64,000 bases of DNA from Sciurus carolinensis. Its lineage: Eukaryota > Chordata > Mammalia > Rodentia > Sciuridae. Of this stretch, positions 18,959 through 30,150 are shown piece after piece (the stretch's first letter is position 1; every line of letters begins with the position of its first letter). A program made the position numbers and the translations under genes. A model generated the notes under the pieces. It saw only the letters and a program-made list of their open reading frames with translations, was not told the DNA's origin and did not search any database. The DNA lies in the NCBI RefSeq assembly GCF_902686445.1, contig NC_062218.1, positions 12,437,015-12,501,014 of the forward strand, read 5' to 3'.

Positions 18959-21900
18959 GTAAGCGTCTGAGCTGCAGGACACATCTGTCACATGTGCCCC
19001 CACACTTGTCACAGCCTGGAATTTAGAACAAGTCACTTTCAGAGCCTTCCAGAAGAGAGGTGCAAGTGGCAGACCGTCATCGGGGATGTCACGGGGTGCA
19101 CCCTCTTGGCACCTCACAGGCGTGCCAGGAGAGCCCCAGTGTCCTCCTCTGCCTGAAGGAGGATGAGGGAAAGCCTCTGGCCACTGCACAAGGTATCTGG
19201 ACCTCTAGAGTCCAGCCCAAGTTGGAACAAGGTACCTTTGTGCTCTTGGTACTCAAAAACTTGTTTTTTACCTAGTTAAGAACATATACCTAGTGTAAGT
19301 TGGTTTCATGAGAAATACAAGTAAAAAGAAACAGGCGTTCAGGTGGTAGAGCCAGGCCCGTCTCAGATCCCAACAGCTGCCCTTCCAGGGGTGCCTTCCC
19401 TGTCCCCTCCATGAGGACCAGGGTAAGTGACTGCCCGAGTGTGCAGCCAGGAGGGCGTCTTCCTGGGACCTGCTCACCCTGTCAGCCTGGTACTCCTCCA
19501 GCCCAGCAGGCTTTGTGCTCACCTCCTCGGGCAGAATCTGTCTGAGGCCTATTAAACTTCCAATAGTTACACTCGATGTGGTAGGTGGCTCAGAAGACCA
19601 CACGGACTGTGCTTCCAACTGCACCTCTCTGGAAAAACAGCCGTGCGTCACGTAGATCAATAGGCACGTGAGAGTTCCCAACCATCCCCCAGCTGCTCCA
19701 TGTGTGGAAAAATTAGAATCTCAACTAAAAGGTGATTTGAGTTCTAGAGTGCCTTGTGCATGAACAGTAAGCAGAATTTGTCTAAAACTTTTTTCCCATT
19801 TGTCTTAATCCCATGCATTTTAACTTTATTAAATCAGAGAAAGAACATTGTATGAATCTTGGATCATGGCACAAAAAATAACAATCTTTTATTTGACACT
19901 TTAAAGTCACAGGTTTTTTAATTTTTAAAAGAGAGAGATACATAGTTGATTACTTTTTAGTAAGTCACTACTGAAAACCAAGCGTTAGAGGTGGGACCTT
20001 TCACGCCATGGAGATCTGAGCGAGAAAGTAAGGGAAACAGAAACGCACGTGTGTGGGCTGGGGATGTAGCTCAGTTGGCAGAGTGTTTGCCTTGTAAGCA
20101 CAAGGCCCTGGGTTCAGTCCCTAGCACCACCAAAAAAAAAAAAAAAAAATGCACATGTGTGGCCCCGAAAGTCTGTAAGAATATCCTTTTGTCACGCAGG
20201 CCATTCCAGGGTGACCTTCCTGTTTCCAAATCAGCCTCTGTGAGAAGCCATTATTACAGGAATTGGTCATCGGATGTTGGGGTTTAGCATCTTCCTTAGG
20301 CAGGAAACTCCTACCCTTTCTGTGCAGCAGTCGTTCCTTCCCGTGAGCCATCCAGGGTGTGGGCCCATGTTCTCTCTGGCCCTGGCTGCCCGCCATGCCC
20401 CTGCACTTCATCAGTGCCTAGCGATCCCTGGCGGTGTGCAGCAGGCCAGCCGAGTAAGGGAGCAGCCCGGGGCGTGCCTCCTGCCGCCCTTTGGGATCCA
20501 GGCCAGAGCTGGGTCTTGCTGCCTCAGGACGCATGCAGGCCCACGACCCACAGACAGGAGGGAGAGGGCTGGTCAGGGCCCTGGTTTCCATTAGAGAGGA
20601 AGAGGCAGCATGGGCAACAGTCCCCAGGGTCTCAGGATCGTAGAGATGCAGTTTCTTGAACTAGTTGGTGGTCCTAGAGTTGACACTTGGGTTTGATGTG
20701 CTTTTCTACATATATATAATAAAATTAAATAAAATTATTTCTTTTAGAAGTAAAAGAAAAAGAAGCCCTCTCACTAAAAAATAGAGAAAGGGAAAAGACT
20801 ATATCTATGTAGGTACAAATCCAGGACTTCTTAGTGGGAGTTGATAGACATCCCAGGACTGCCTGGAGCGATGACTGTATTTTCGTAAATGAGACTCTCA
20901 GTCATGCTCCAGTGTGGCGAAAGCCGTGGCCAGGGAAGTGTCACCCGCAGGCCGGGTGGCGCAGCTGGTTAGCAGCCTCACCATCCCAAAGCACTTGAAA
21001 GGAGTAAGAATGGGCCAGTATTATCAAAAAGACGGAGCAGAGCGCGGCCCCAGCTAAAGGGATGGACATGAGGTCTCACTCCCCAGGCGTCCTTCGGTGA
21101 GTCTTCAAGGCTCCACGTGTTGGGACGCTGTCCCAGTGTGAACCACAGAGCTGGGTCAGACCCGTGGGTCCTTTACAGTCCGGTCGCAGCCACAGGACTC
21201 CACGGCAACAGCCCCCTGCGGAGGGGCTCCCCACTTGCCATGGGGGAAATGCTTTCCAGCCCTGAGTGACTTGGGAAAGGAGCAGAGAGGAGGGAGCTCA
21301 GCCCCCTTGAAAGACAAACGGATTGGAAGAGTCTCGGAAGTGCATGGGTGAGGGTGAGGTAGGGAAAGACGAGGCCCTAGCTGGACTGAACCACGAGGCG
21401 GGTGAGAGAGCGAAGGAGGAATTGAGGGGAGGGAGCAGGCCAGGTAGACAGGGTCCCCAGTGTCAGGTGGCTGCGGAAGTCCTGGAACATGATGAAAGCT
21501 GTGTTCTTGGTGCCACTGGCAGCTGGTCTCTGGGTTGCAACTCACAGGCTCAAGATTCCTTTTGCAGGAAAAATATAGAATGTCTTATTTTCCTTTGCAT
21601 ATGTACAATACTAGATGCATTACTAACAAGTGACATTCAGTTAGCAATTGTATAATAAAATCAGATCTACGTTTTCAGTATATTTATAATTTATTAACTC
21701 TATAAAACCTGTTAAACGTTAAGTAAAGATAGTGAACCCTTGATTCCTAATGTTGTGAAAGGAGACAGAGCTTTAAGGCTGTGTGGCTCTGTGGACAGGA
21801 GGGAACTGTCCCAAGCTTGCTTCCCATGAGAGCAAAACAGAAGCCACATATTAAAGCTTTATTTTTCCTAGTAAATATATTTTGAAAAATAAAATTAAAT

Positions 21901-22163
21901 TTACTGATATATGTAAAATTGTCCAGAATATCTAATTTTAACAAGAGATGAGTATTTTATAAAGTATTCGTGAGACTACCTTCTTTCTTCATGCTAGGTC
22001 TCATCATCCAGTCCTGTGTCACTCACAGCTTGTCTCCACCAGATGAGGCACATTTCTAACCCTCGGGGCCACCTGTGGCTGCCGTGTCTGGGGTGCGGGC
22101 TGAAGCTCCCCACCACAGACTCCACTTAAAACTCACTCAGAGAGGATGCTGCTCTTTTTGCAG
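18959..22163 (+). other. TRIO: TRIO intron w13-w14 (3.2 kb)
   Basis: It contains one ID SINE (20056-20147). Elsewhere (18959-20040 and 20163-22163) I recognise no gene or repeat, only AT-rich patches (around 19800-19930 and 20700-20800) and a GC-rich stretch (20900-21500). Confidence 0.75.
20056..20147 (+). mobile_element. ID SINE, sense, with diverged target-site duplication
   Basis: 'ggctggggatgtagctcag', 'tggcagagtgtttgccttg', 'ccctgggttcagtccctagc' and an A-run of about 18. The flanks AACGCACGTGTGTGG (20042-20056) and AATGCACATGTGTGG (20148-20162) differ only at two CpG-type sites, as expected for an ageing duplication. Confidence 0.93.
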
Positions 22164-22242
22164 GTCCAGGCAGTGATGGGATCGTGGTGACCTGGAAAGA
22201 CAACTTCGACTCCTTCTACAGTGAAGTGGCTGAGCTCGGCAG
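22164..22242 (+). CDS. TRIO: TRIO exon w14: Ig-kinase connector and start of kinase
   Basis: 79-nt exon (residues 749-774 plus two bases of an Arg codon): GPGSDGIVVTWKDNFDSFYS, then EVAELGR. The last residues begin the glycine-rich loop completed by the next exon (ELGRGRFAVVKK). The acceptor is TTTTTGCAG and the donor GTACAG. Confidence 0.96.
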
Positions 22243-24340
22243 GTACAGTATAGACCCAAAACCTCCTCCCAGAGAGCAGAGAGTAGATTCATAAAGTTAA
22301 ACGGGTGTCTGTCCACCAGTGGGAGTTAGTGTCTCATATGGGAAGGGTGACCTCTAATTACTTGTTACTGGTCACTGGGGAGGAAGGAAGCTGGTTTCAC
22401 CTAGGGCTCCCACAGAAATGAAGACCTAAAGCCATGAGCTGTCACTAAGGGAATGAACCAGCTTCCTGCCTGTGCGTCTAGAACAGCGCCAGCTGGCAGC
22501 GCCCTTGGGGGAGCTCAGAGGAGAATCACCCACAGGCTTCTTGTAGGACTGGATTCTCTCACAGAATTCCCGTTAGCAAGAGCTGAATTTGTCCTTTGAC
22601 TTTCAACTGTGCTTGGAGATTTAAAGGAATTACAACAATTAGACAAGACCGTTATAACAACTAGACAAGTTAGTTTGAAGAGAGTTTCAACATAGAGGTG
22701 GTTTTCCTCCAGCAGGGGCAGCCAGGGCCATGGTGGCTCAGCAGCCAGGCTCCTTCTAGCTCTGGCTCTGCCAGCCACCCGACACGCACTCGCCCCATCT
22801 GAGCACTGTGTCCGAAGGTCAGGAGCTTGACTACCCTGTTAGTCTGCTCTCCATCACTGTGACCAAAAAGCTGACAAGGACAACGTAGAGGAGGAAACAT
22901 TTATTTTGACTCACGGTTTCAGAGGCTGAGTCCAGGGTGGTCAAGTCCATTCTCTGGGCCCAAGGTGGCAGAAGGGCATGGTGGAGGAGTGCCACTCGGT
23001 TCATGGTGGCCGGGAAGCAGAGGGAGGGTCCACAGGGAAGAGGAAGCTTTCCAGGATACTCCCCCAGTGACCTGCCTCTAGCTGTGTCCCACCTGCCTAC
23101 AGCTACCACTCACTCCACTCAAACTAGGTCAGACTGATTAGTTTATAGCTCTCATGATCCAGTCATCTCACCTCTGATCATTGCTACATTGTCCCCTGAG
23201 CTTTTGGGGAACACCTCATATTCAAACCACAACCGACGAGGTTGTCCTACGTTCCTGTGGCTCCCGTTATGTCTGCCAGGTATACGTGCTGCGTAGCAAG
23301 TCCACCCCCACTTGCTTTCCTCGAGTAATGGTTTACTCGTCACGGCACTCTGGACTGACGGGGCAGGTATGCTGTTGGCCTCGCCGCTGGCAGGAGGCCC
23401 AGACCTCACTCACATGTCTAGGGTGCCATCTGAGCTGCTGGCCTCTTCCCACAGACCTTCACCCTGGCTTCTCACGTGATGGTAGAAGCATTCCGAAGGG
23501 CAGAAGCTAGCTGCAAGGCTTCTCACAGCTCTGCATCAGAAACCAGCAGCTAAACTTCCTCCACATTGCACAGTCAGCAAGTCACCAGCCAGCCAGCCAC
23601 CCAGTGACTGGGAGGGGAGAAGAGGGACACTCCACCTCTCAATGGGAGAAGTAGCGAGCAGGGAGTGGTACCCCTCACTCCCACAGCCCCCAGGTCCCGT
23701 CCACAGGCAGCAGGCTCAGGCCGGAAGTGCAGAGCTTTCTTATCCAAAGAGGCAAGGTGCAGCCTGGGCTGCAGACGCATCACTGGTGCAGCTCCAGAGA
23801 CCTTGCGCTGGAGTGACGGCTCGCCTGCCCTCCCTGCGCGTGGCCAAGCGAGGGCTGCAGGAGATGTTCCTTTCAGCACATGTGGAGGGGTGTGCTGCTC
23901 AGGAGGCACCGAGGGGTTCATCCCCAGCCTCTGCACGCGATGCCCAGAGTGGTACATGTGGACAGTGGTAGAAGCTGTTTGTGAGGCTAAGCTGTCTCAT
24001 GCTGTCACTTCTGCCACATTAGGTGGTCAGGAAGCCACGGAGCTTTCCAGAACAGGCATAAGAAATGGAGACTGCCACTAGGAGGAAGGAATGGCAGGCA
24101 CACAACGGAGGGGCTTGGATACAGTCAGGATTCGGGCTGCACAGCACCAGCCGCCTCCACAGCATGGCTGGGGAAGGTCAGCAGGCTTGGCGCGCCGAGT
24201 ACCTTACTGCTGTGGGCGTCACCGAGGGATTGCTGGGCCTGTGCACAGGAGCTGGGTCTCTGCCCCATGGAGGCCGCCTCTCTGTTCTCCTTCACACACC
24301 TCACACTGCTCCAGAAACGACACTCTCTGTATGCTCATAG
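22243..24340 (+). other. TRIO: TRIO intron w14-w15
   Basis: 2.1-kb intron with an antisense MaLR-like LTR (22836-23232). From 23233 to 24340 there is GC-rich unique sequence with several random open frames but no support for an exon. Confidence 0.75.
22836..23232 (-). mobile_element. MaLR-type LTR (MST/MT-like), antisense
   Basis: It starts 'ttagtctgctctccatcact' and has 'ggaggaaacatttattttg', 'actcacggtttcagaggctg' and a terminal 'cctcatattcaaaccacaac'. This is the antisense order of ERVL-MaLR-like LTRs, with TTTATT marking a polyadenylation signal on the other strand. Subfamily not certain. Confidence 0.65.
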
Positions 24341-24541
24341 GGGCAGATTCGCTGTCGTTAAGAAATGTGATCAGAAAGGAACCAAACGAGCAGTGGCCAC
24401 GAAGTTTGTGAACAAGAAGTTGATGAAGCGCGACCAGGTCACCCACGAACTTGGCATCCTGCAGAACCTCCAGCACCCGCTCCTCATCGGCCTTCTCGAC
24501 ACCTTCGAGACCCCCACCAGCTACGTCCTGGTTTTGGAGAT
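24341..24541 (+). CDS. TRIO: TRIO exon w15: kinase N-lobe
   Basis: 201-nt exon (residues 775-841 plus two bases of a Met codon). It contains the glycine-rich loop GRGRFAVVKK, the ATP-anchoring lysine in RAVATKFVNKK, the alpha-C Glu region (VTHELGILQNLQHPLL) and the hinge (SYVLVLEM). The acceptor is GCTCATAG and the donor GTGCGT. The domain belongs to the CAMK/DAPK-like group with titin, obscurin and Kalirin. Confidence 0.97.
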
Positions 24542-25398
24542 GTGCGTACGCTCCTGATCCTCCTCCCTGCTCTGATCCCTCAGCCTCAAAGCGAAGCACT
24601 TTTGTTGATTTCCTTGGTTCCCTAAGGATAGAAACTAGGTTTTCAGAATTCACAGAACTTCTAAAACATCAGTTGACCACAGAGGTGGCAGCTTTGGCGC
24701 TTTCCCGTTCAGGCAGAGGGAAGTGTAGTCCCCACTGTGTGTGTCCAAGGACGGTGGAAACTGGTGCAGGCAGCCACACCACCAAGCCCCAGCTGTTCTC
24801 AGCCCCGCCAGGGCTCCACCGGGAGGCCGCAGCTCTGGTGCTGGAATTTCAGGCCACTCTGGGCGCCCCAGGTTGACCTGATACCCGCCGCCTGCCTGGG
24901 GCAGGTGTGCCCATGAGGTGGGAGTGGTCTTGCCAAGACCAGCTTGTGCCCCTCCTCAGGCCTCGCTCAGCGCCTGGCCAGGTCTGCCTCTGAGGACTCC
25001 TGTCAAGTAGAGGCCTGTTAGAAAGGGAGGGCCAGGCGCACCCTCCTGGAGAAGGGCTGCCCTGCCAGAGCAGCAAACTGTGCTGTGGGACAGTTTCAGA
25101 GAAGGAGGCAGTCGTGCAAAGAAGGAAGACTCGAAGCTGGGACCCTGGAGAAGCTGTTCTCAACCAGGGCAGTGTCACTTCCAGAGATAATTGTAGACGT
25201 CTAGAGAGAGTCTTTGTTTTTGTTTCTTGACCGCCACAGCATAGGGAGAGGGTGCTGCTGGCTTCCAGTGAGCAGAGGCCAGGAATGCCTGCAAGATCTG
25301 TCCCACCCTGATGCCGCCAGGCCCAGCTGAGACAGCCCGCGCAGCATCCTAATCTCTGTGAAACATCTTTTTGTTTTTCAATATTGGAGTGAGTTCAG

Positions 25399-25480
25399 GG
25401 CTGGGGTGTGGCCCGGTGGTGGAGTTCCTGCCTAGTGTGCAGGCCCTGGGTTCCACCACCCCCAGCACTGCAGGGAAGCA
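25399..25480 (+). mobile_element. degenerate ID SINE, sense
   Basis: 'gggctggggtgtggcccgg', 'ggtggagttcctgcctagtg', 'ccctgggttccaccaccccc' with short trailing A-containing sequence. The A-box is damaged, so it is old. Confidence 0.75.
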
Positions 25481-25715
25481 AAGGTGAGCGCAGACTAGGC
25501 TGTACTGCCTGTAGGCTGCTCTGTACTACACATCTCTTCTGGTCTTCACATAGCCCATTTTACAGATGTGGAAACCAAGTCTAGGGGGTTGGGGTGGTGC
25601 CCTGCCTTTGAACACAGACACCTAGTGTATCGCCGTGTGCCAGGCACTGCCCTGGCACTTGCCACATCATCCTCCGTTGATGGGCTAGGGGTGAATCCCT
25701 GGCCACACCTCTCCA

Positions 25716-25833
25716 CCACCCAGTTCCTATAAAGACCCAGATTCCTCCTTCCATACTTAGGTCTTCACAGTGAGTCCACCCAGTTCCCATAAAGACCGAT
25801 ACCTCCTTCCATACTTAGGTCTTCACAGTGAGT
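25716..25833 (+). repeat. two-copy tandem duplication (60 and 58 bp)
   Basis: Two adjacent units each start 'ccacccagttcc', continue with 'ataaagacc' and 'cctccttccatacttaggtc', and end 'ttcacagtgagt'. They differ by one substitution and a small indel near the middle, so the duplication looks recent. Confidence 0.95.
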
Positions 25834-25985
25834 CCTCGTGTAGTCACACCATCCACTGAAGGTCCAATCCTGAAGTACCGATGAAACATTCACAGTGCAG
25901 GCAGGTCCAGTGTGCATTTCTTACCAGCCTGAAGAAGTCTGGAAATCGAAGCCCTTCATGACAATGACCATTTCTACCTCTGCAG

Positions 25986-26124
25986 GGCTGACCAGGGTCG
26001 CCTCCTGGACTGCGTGGTACGATGGGGAAGCCTCACTGAAGGGAAGATCAGAGCACACCTGGGGGAGGTTCTGGAAGCCGTCCGATACCTTCACAACTGC
26101 AGGATAGCACACCTGGACCTAAAG
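25986..26124 (+). CDS. TRIO: TRIO exon w16: kinase, hinge to catalytic loop
   Basis: 139-nt exon (residues 842-888, phase 0 end). It encodes ADQGRLLDCVVRWGSLTE, the alpha-E region (VLEAVRYLHNCRIAHLDLK) and the catalytic Asp (codon at 26116). The loop reads HLD instead of HRD. The donor AAG|GTTGGC is unusual at +3/+4 but keeps +5 G. Confidence 0.97.
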
Positions 26125-26703
26125 GTTGGCAAGCCCAGGGCTGGACAAGGGCAGCTCTGACCACACCCCGCTTGGCCACACAGAGCACTGGAGCCTGTCC
26201 TCCAGAGCTGGCGGGCCAAGAGCTCGGGCCTGGGGGAAGTGGTGGGGGTGGGGGCGGGGACATTGATTCCTGCTCTTTCTAAGAACTGCACTCAGTGGTG
26301 TACACAGTCATTGAAATACCAGGTAAACACTTGAAACTTCTGACTTTTCATGATACTTTGAGAAAGTTTCTGTGAATCTTGCTGAACTTTGGCATGGGAC
26401 CAAGTTCGCTGATAATTTCAAAAGAGAAAAGGGTGTTGCTCTTAGTACTGGGAGGAAAAGGTGAGCTTCCAGGGTGCTCACCACTTAAGAGCTCAGAGAG
26501 CCGCTCTGCGCTGAGCTTGGCGGCGTTCCCTTACGCTGCAGCTGCCCCGGCCTGCGCCGAAGCGCTCTTCCCGTTCCGCACGTGCAGCTCGTGCTCGCTG
26601 CCTTCACAGGCTCCTTCCCTCTCTGTGGACTGCTGACCATCATCAGAGTAATCTTAAAATCAGGTATGTTTGAAAATGACGGTTGTCTCACTCTGTCTTC
26701 TAG
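26125..26703 (+). other. TRIO: TRIO intron w16-w17 (last intron)
   Basis: 579-nt intron. A G-rich run lies at 26226-26260 (see findings). No repeat recognised. Confidence 0.85.
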
Positions 26704-27252
26704 CCCGAGAATATCCTGGTGGATCAGAGTTTAGCCAAGCCAACTATTAAACTGGCAGACTTCGGAGATGCTGTCCAGCTCAGCACGACCTACTACATCC
26801 ACCAGTTACTGGGGAACCCCGAGTTTGCAGCCCCTGAAATCATCCTTGGGAACCCTGTCTCCCTGACCTCGGACACATGGAGTGTTGGAGTGCTCACATA
26901 TGTGCTTCTTAGCGGCGTGTCCCCCTTCCTGGATGACAGCGTGGAGGAGACCTGCCTGAATATTTGCCGATTAGACTTTAGTTTCCCAGATGACTACTTT
27001 AAAGGAGTTAGCCAGAAGGCCAAGGAGTTCGTGTGCTTCCTCCTGCAGGAGGACCCTGCCAAGCGTCCCTCGGCTGCACTGGCCCTCCAGGAGCAGTGGC
27101 TACAGGTGGGCAACGGCAATGGCAAAGGCGCGGGCGTCCTCGACACGTCCAGACTGACCTCCTTCATTGAGCGGCGCAAACACCAGAATGATGTTCGACC
27201 TATTCGTAGCATTAAAAACTTCTTACAGAGCAGGCTTCTGCCTAGAGTTTGA
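26704..27252 (+). CDS. TRIO: TRIO exon w17: kinase C-lobe, C-terminus and stop
   Basis: Coding part of the last exon: residues 889-1070 and stop TGA. It starts PENILVD, then the DFG motif (codon Asp at 26758; LADFGDAVQL), the activation segment with TTYYIHQLLGNPEF, AAPEII (APE motif), SDTWSVGVLTYVLLSG and the C-lobe helices. The tail reads RLTSFIERRKHQNDVRPIRS, ending FLQSRLLPRV as in other mammalian TRIO. A short Gly/Asn-rich insertion (27109-27135) appears longer than I recall in human. The acceptor is TCTTCTAG. Confidence 0.98.
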   Translation, partial: PENILVDQSLAKPTIKLADFGDAVQLSTTYYIHQLLGNPEFAAPEIILGNPVSLTSDTWSVGVLTYVLLSGVSPFLDDSVEETCLNICRLDFSFPDDYFKGVSQKAKEFVCFLLQEDPAKRPSAALALQEQWLQVGNGNGKGAGVLDTSRLTSFIERRKHQNDVRPIRSIKNFLQSRLLPRV

Positions 27253-28160
27253 CCTATCTTGAAGTTCTTTCTCATTCTCTTTCACCTGCCAATCAGCTGT
27301 TAATTTGAATTTTGAAGAGGAAAAAAAAAACAAACCCAACTGACCAGCTGCCAGTCTGTTCATCGTGTGAAATTGCATTCCAAGTAAGCTGTGCTCAGCA
27401 GCGCTTGGACTCCGAGCTTCGAGCTGCGCTGGGGTGGAGGACTTCACTGACTCTGCAGAGGCAGAGATCACGTTGCTGTATCGCAGTATTTTATTCAGGT
27501 TTCTGCAAAAAAAATAAGACTTTTTTAAGCAAACATGGATAGAATTTTGCAAATTTAACATTTTCAAGATTTATTCAAAGAAAAAATGCCTATGTTCAAC
27601 CACTGGTGTTAACGAACAAAACAAAGATACTGTGCATCTCTGGGGCAGACTCGCCCGGGTGACAGCCACCCCCATGGCCTTGGCTAGCGCTCCGCGTCCA
27701 CCTGGCGCTGAGATTTTCCAGCCACCTCGTCTGCATGCGTCTAACCGGACGCCAGACTTGGCTTCTAAAACGTGCATTCAACCTCAAACTTTTGCATAAA
27801 ATAGAATGAATCGTTTTGCTCTGATGAATTGTAGGCCTTACTTGTATATAAGACTGTTCCTGCCTTCGGTCTCATTCCCCGCCCGCCCCCTGCCTTCCCT
27901 TTTACTCCCACCTACCGCCTGGGCCTTCCTCCGGGAGTTCAAGGGCCCGCCCATCCAATGAAGACACCAAGTTGGGTCCAGCCCTCTGCCCCCTTCCCAT
28001 CCTCACCCCAAGCCGTCAATCAGATTGTTGAGCAGTACAGTCAGATGAAAATACTGTAAATGCACTCATTGGGGGTTTTTTGGTTTTATTTCATATCATG
28101 TGCAATGTTGTGGCTTTAACATTTTATGCAACTATTTATGAAGACCTCTGTTGTACCTGT

Positions 28161-28166
28161 AATAAA
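28161..28166 (+). terminator. TRIO: proximal polyadenylation signal AATAAA
   Basis: AATAAA is followed after about 45 nt by a GT-rich block ('ggttttgtgtgtgtgtg', 'ttttggggtgggg'), the standard downstream element. Cleavage would be expected around 28180-28195. Confidence 0.8.
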
Positions 28167-29010
28167 TATATAGAAAAAGCACATACTTCGTACAGTGAGC
28201 TTTATGGTTTTGTGTGTGTGTGTTTTGGGGTGGGGGGGTCGTAGCCCTGTGCCATCGATTCAAGGAGATTTAACTCTTCGTGAAATTTGTCAGTTTTGAG
28301 GACTGTAAAAAGTGATTTCATACTCTGAATATAAAACTGGATAATAGGGTAATGTTTTAAAATTTATTATGCTATTATTCAGAATGCCAAAGTATTATTT
28401 TTTTTCCTAAAATCAGTCTGGACATTTACTACTTTTTAGACTTTTTGACATTCAACTTTCTGTACAAAAATTGGCTGGATTTTGAGCTTTTGGTAAGAAA
28501 TTAAAGCCAATTTAGCACTGGCCGCCCTGAGGCTGGTCCCCAATGCCCGCGTCACTGTGGCAGAATGAGTGCTGGCGGGAGGTTCTTCCAACAAAAGAGG
28601 CTGGGATTCTGGGCACGCTTGAATTTTTCTGGATGTCTTTTTACCTTTATTGTTTGAAATACACTAGAGTCCAGCCTGCTTCCCAAGCCAGCCAGACATC
28701 TGGGTCTTGAGCCATATACTGGCATAATTAAGCTTTGCAGCTTCCAATGTATTTTATTTATTCTTTTGTTGGGTTTTTGTTTGTTTGTTTCTTCTTGTAA
28801 AATTGTACAGAAACTTTTTAAAAGAAATTGGATTCAAAACTGGATGTGTATTCGTAACCTCATAACTTTTATTTGTGTATTGTTTCTTTTGTTATTTCAG
28901 TTAAATTTTTACATTATTTTGCATGTATATTTCTTTGTACAGAGACCTTACATGTTTACACAGTATGATGTGATGTAAATATTTTATTTTGCCATCAGTT
29001 ATTTTAAAAA

Positions 29011-29016
29011 ATTAAA
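29011..29016 (+). terminator. TRIO: distal polyadenylation signal ATTAAA
   Basis: ATTAAA, the commonest variant signal, is followed by 'gatctttgtgttagg', a T/GT-rich downstream element. Cleavage would be expected near 29030. Probably the end of the long transcript. Confidence 0.65.
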
Positions 29017-29035
29017 CATATTTGCCTGATCTTTG

Positions 29036-30150
29036 TGTTAGGCCTTTTATTTAAATTGATCACTGTCGAATCTGACATTGCTGAGAGAATGAAGCAGAGT
29101 CCTCTCACAGGTGGGAGAGGGTGGAATATTTTGGACTGGGTATCCCCTGAACATGGCCAGAAACAGGAATTGGGTAGGTTCCTGCAGACTGGTTCACAGA
29201 AGTGAATGGAAACTGGTATGTCACCACCGTGTCAGCCAACCAGCAGGCTGTCACTCACCCTGATTAACAGAATTGGAGCAAAGAGAGGATCTGTTTTCAT
29301 TCTGCGCTTGAAGAAGCAAAGTTAACATTGCTATACACTCAAAAGGATGAAGCACTTAGGTTTGAGCACCATGTTATGAACAAACCAAAGACTGCACCTG
29401 TGGAGAAGAACCAGGGTCCACCTAGTCCACAGGGATTTGCAGCCACTGCCTCCATGAGTCTTTCTCTGCAGGGTCCTTCCCAGTGTGATTTCACAGCTCC
29501 TCTGGCAGCAAGTAATTTTTTCTGATGACCAACCTGGTCTCTCTTGTGGATTCTTTCTGGGATCATGACTTTTATTTGACCTTTATTTCCATCTGCTGAA
29601 ATCTCAAAGGGAAGGCCAGAGTAAAGGGACATTTAAGCCAAGTCTAGTCAGGACGTGGGAAGCTGACTTCCTGAGGTGCACACCCCTCCAGGTCTTATGA
29701 CACCACGGCCATTGGACCTGAGAGAGAGCTGGAATTCCAGGTCAGTTTTAGTCCACCCAGCAGAACAGTGTCCGGCCTAGGAGGGCTCTGTCGTACCTTC
29801 CTTTTAACTGGACACGCTGAATGAAGCAGTTTCTCCTATAAGATTAGCAAAGCACATGCAGGTGAAGGGTGTGCAGATATTTGGTCTCCCGTGGTCACTC
29901 AATGTTTTCTTCTCAAATGTCAAGATATATTCTGCTTGTTATGCTATGTATAAATATTTTAAATCCTTGGATTCTCTTCATCCCTAAGGCATGGTTGGGG
30001 GATGGGAATCGCCAGGATTTCAGTAAATTATGAATGCCATCTTATTGCAAGTGTTAATCTGAAAGCAATTAGACCTCTGTGAGGAAGGGCCCCACACAGC
30101 TGTACATTTCTGAAACCTAATGCTGGAGACCAAAATACCTAAAGAACTAC
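29036..30150. other. intergenic sequence, nothing recognised
   Basis: First kilobase beyond TRIO. I see no gene, RNA gene or clear repeat. The short open frames lack start context and coding bias. Confidence 0.6.

Larger units (their letters stand above)
24542..25985 (+). other. TRIO: TRIO intron w15-w16
   Basis: 1.44-kb intron. It contains a degenerate ID (25399-25480) and a two-copy tandem duplication (25716-25833). 24542-25398 is unique GC-rich sequence. Confidence 0.8.
1..29035 (+). other. TRIO: TRIO gene, 3' portion (17 coding exons and 3' UTR)
   Basis: TRIO activates Rho GTPases: DH1-PH1 acts on Rac1/RhoG and DH2-PH2 on RhoA. It works at the plasma membrane and in growth cones, in axon guidance and actin control. 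The exons here join in frame into 1,070 residues ending in a stop, covering the end of DH2, PH2, linker, SH3, Ig and kinase. Every junction has AG/GT borders and matching phase. TRIO rather than its paralogue KALRN is chosen because of PH2 (LLLQDTFLVTDQDAGLLPR), the Ser/Gly linker and the C-terminus FLQSRLLPRV. The gene starts outside the window to the left. The exon count fits the last 17 of the 57 usually given for human TRIO. No internal stop or frameshift is seen, so the locus looks functional. Residue numbers in the exon entries count from the first full codon in the window. Confidence 0.97.
27253..29035 (+). other. TRIO: TRIO 3' UTR (two likely ends)
   Basis: It runs about 930 nt to the proximal poly(A) site or about 1,780 nt to the distal one. 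It becomes AT-rich after 28020. A perfect Pumilio-type element TGTAAATA is at 28974-28981, only in the long form. No transposon is recognised in it, unlike the flanking regions, which fits transcribed, constrained sequence. Confidence 0.85.

Noticed and set aside
20949..21010. tRNA-like string 'gtggcgcagctggttagcag'
   Set aside because: An A-box-like match only. No B-box, no cloverleaf and no anticodon arm follow.
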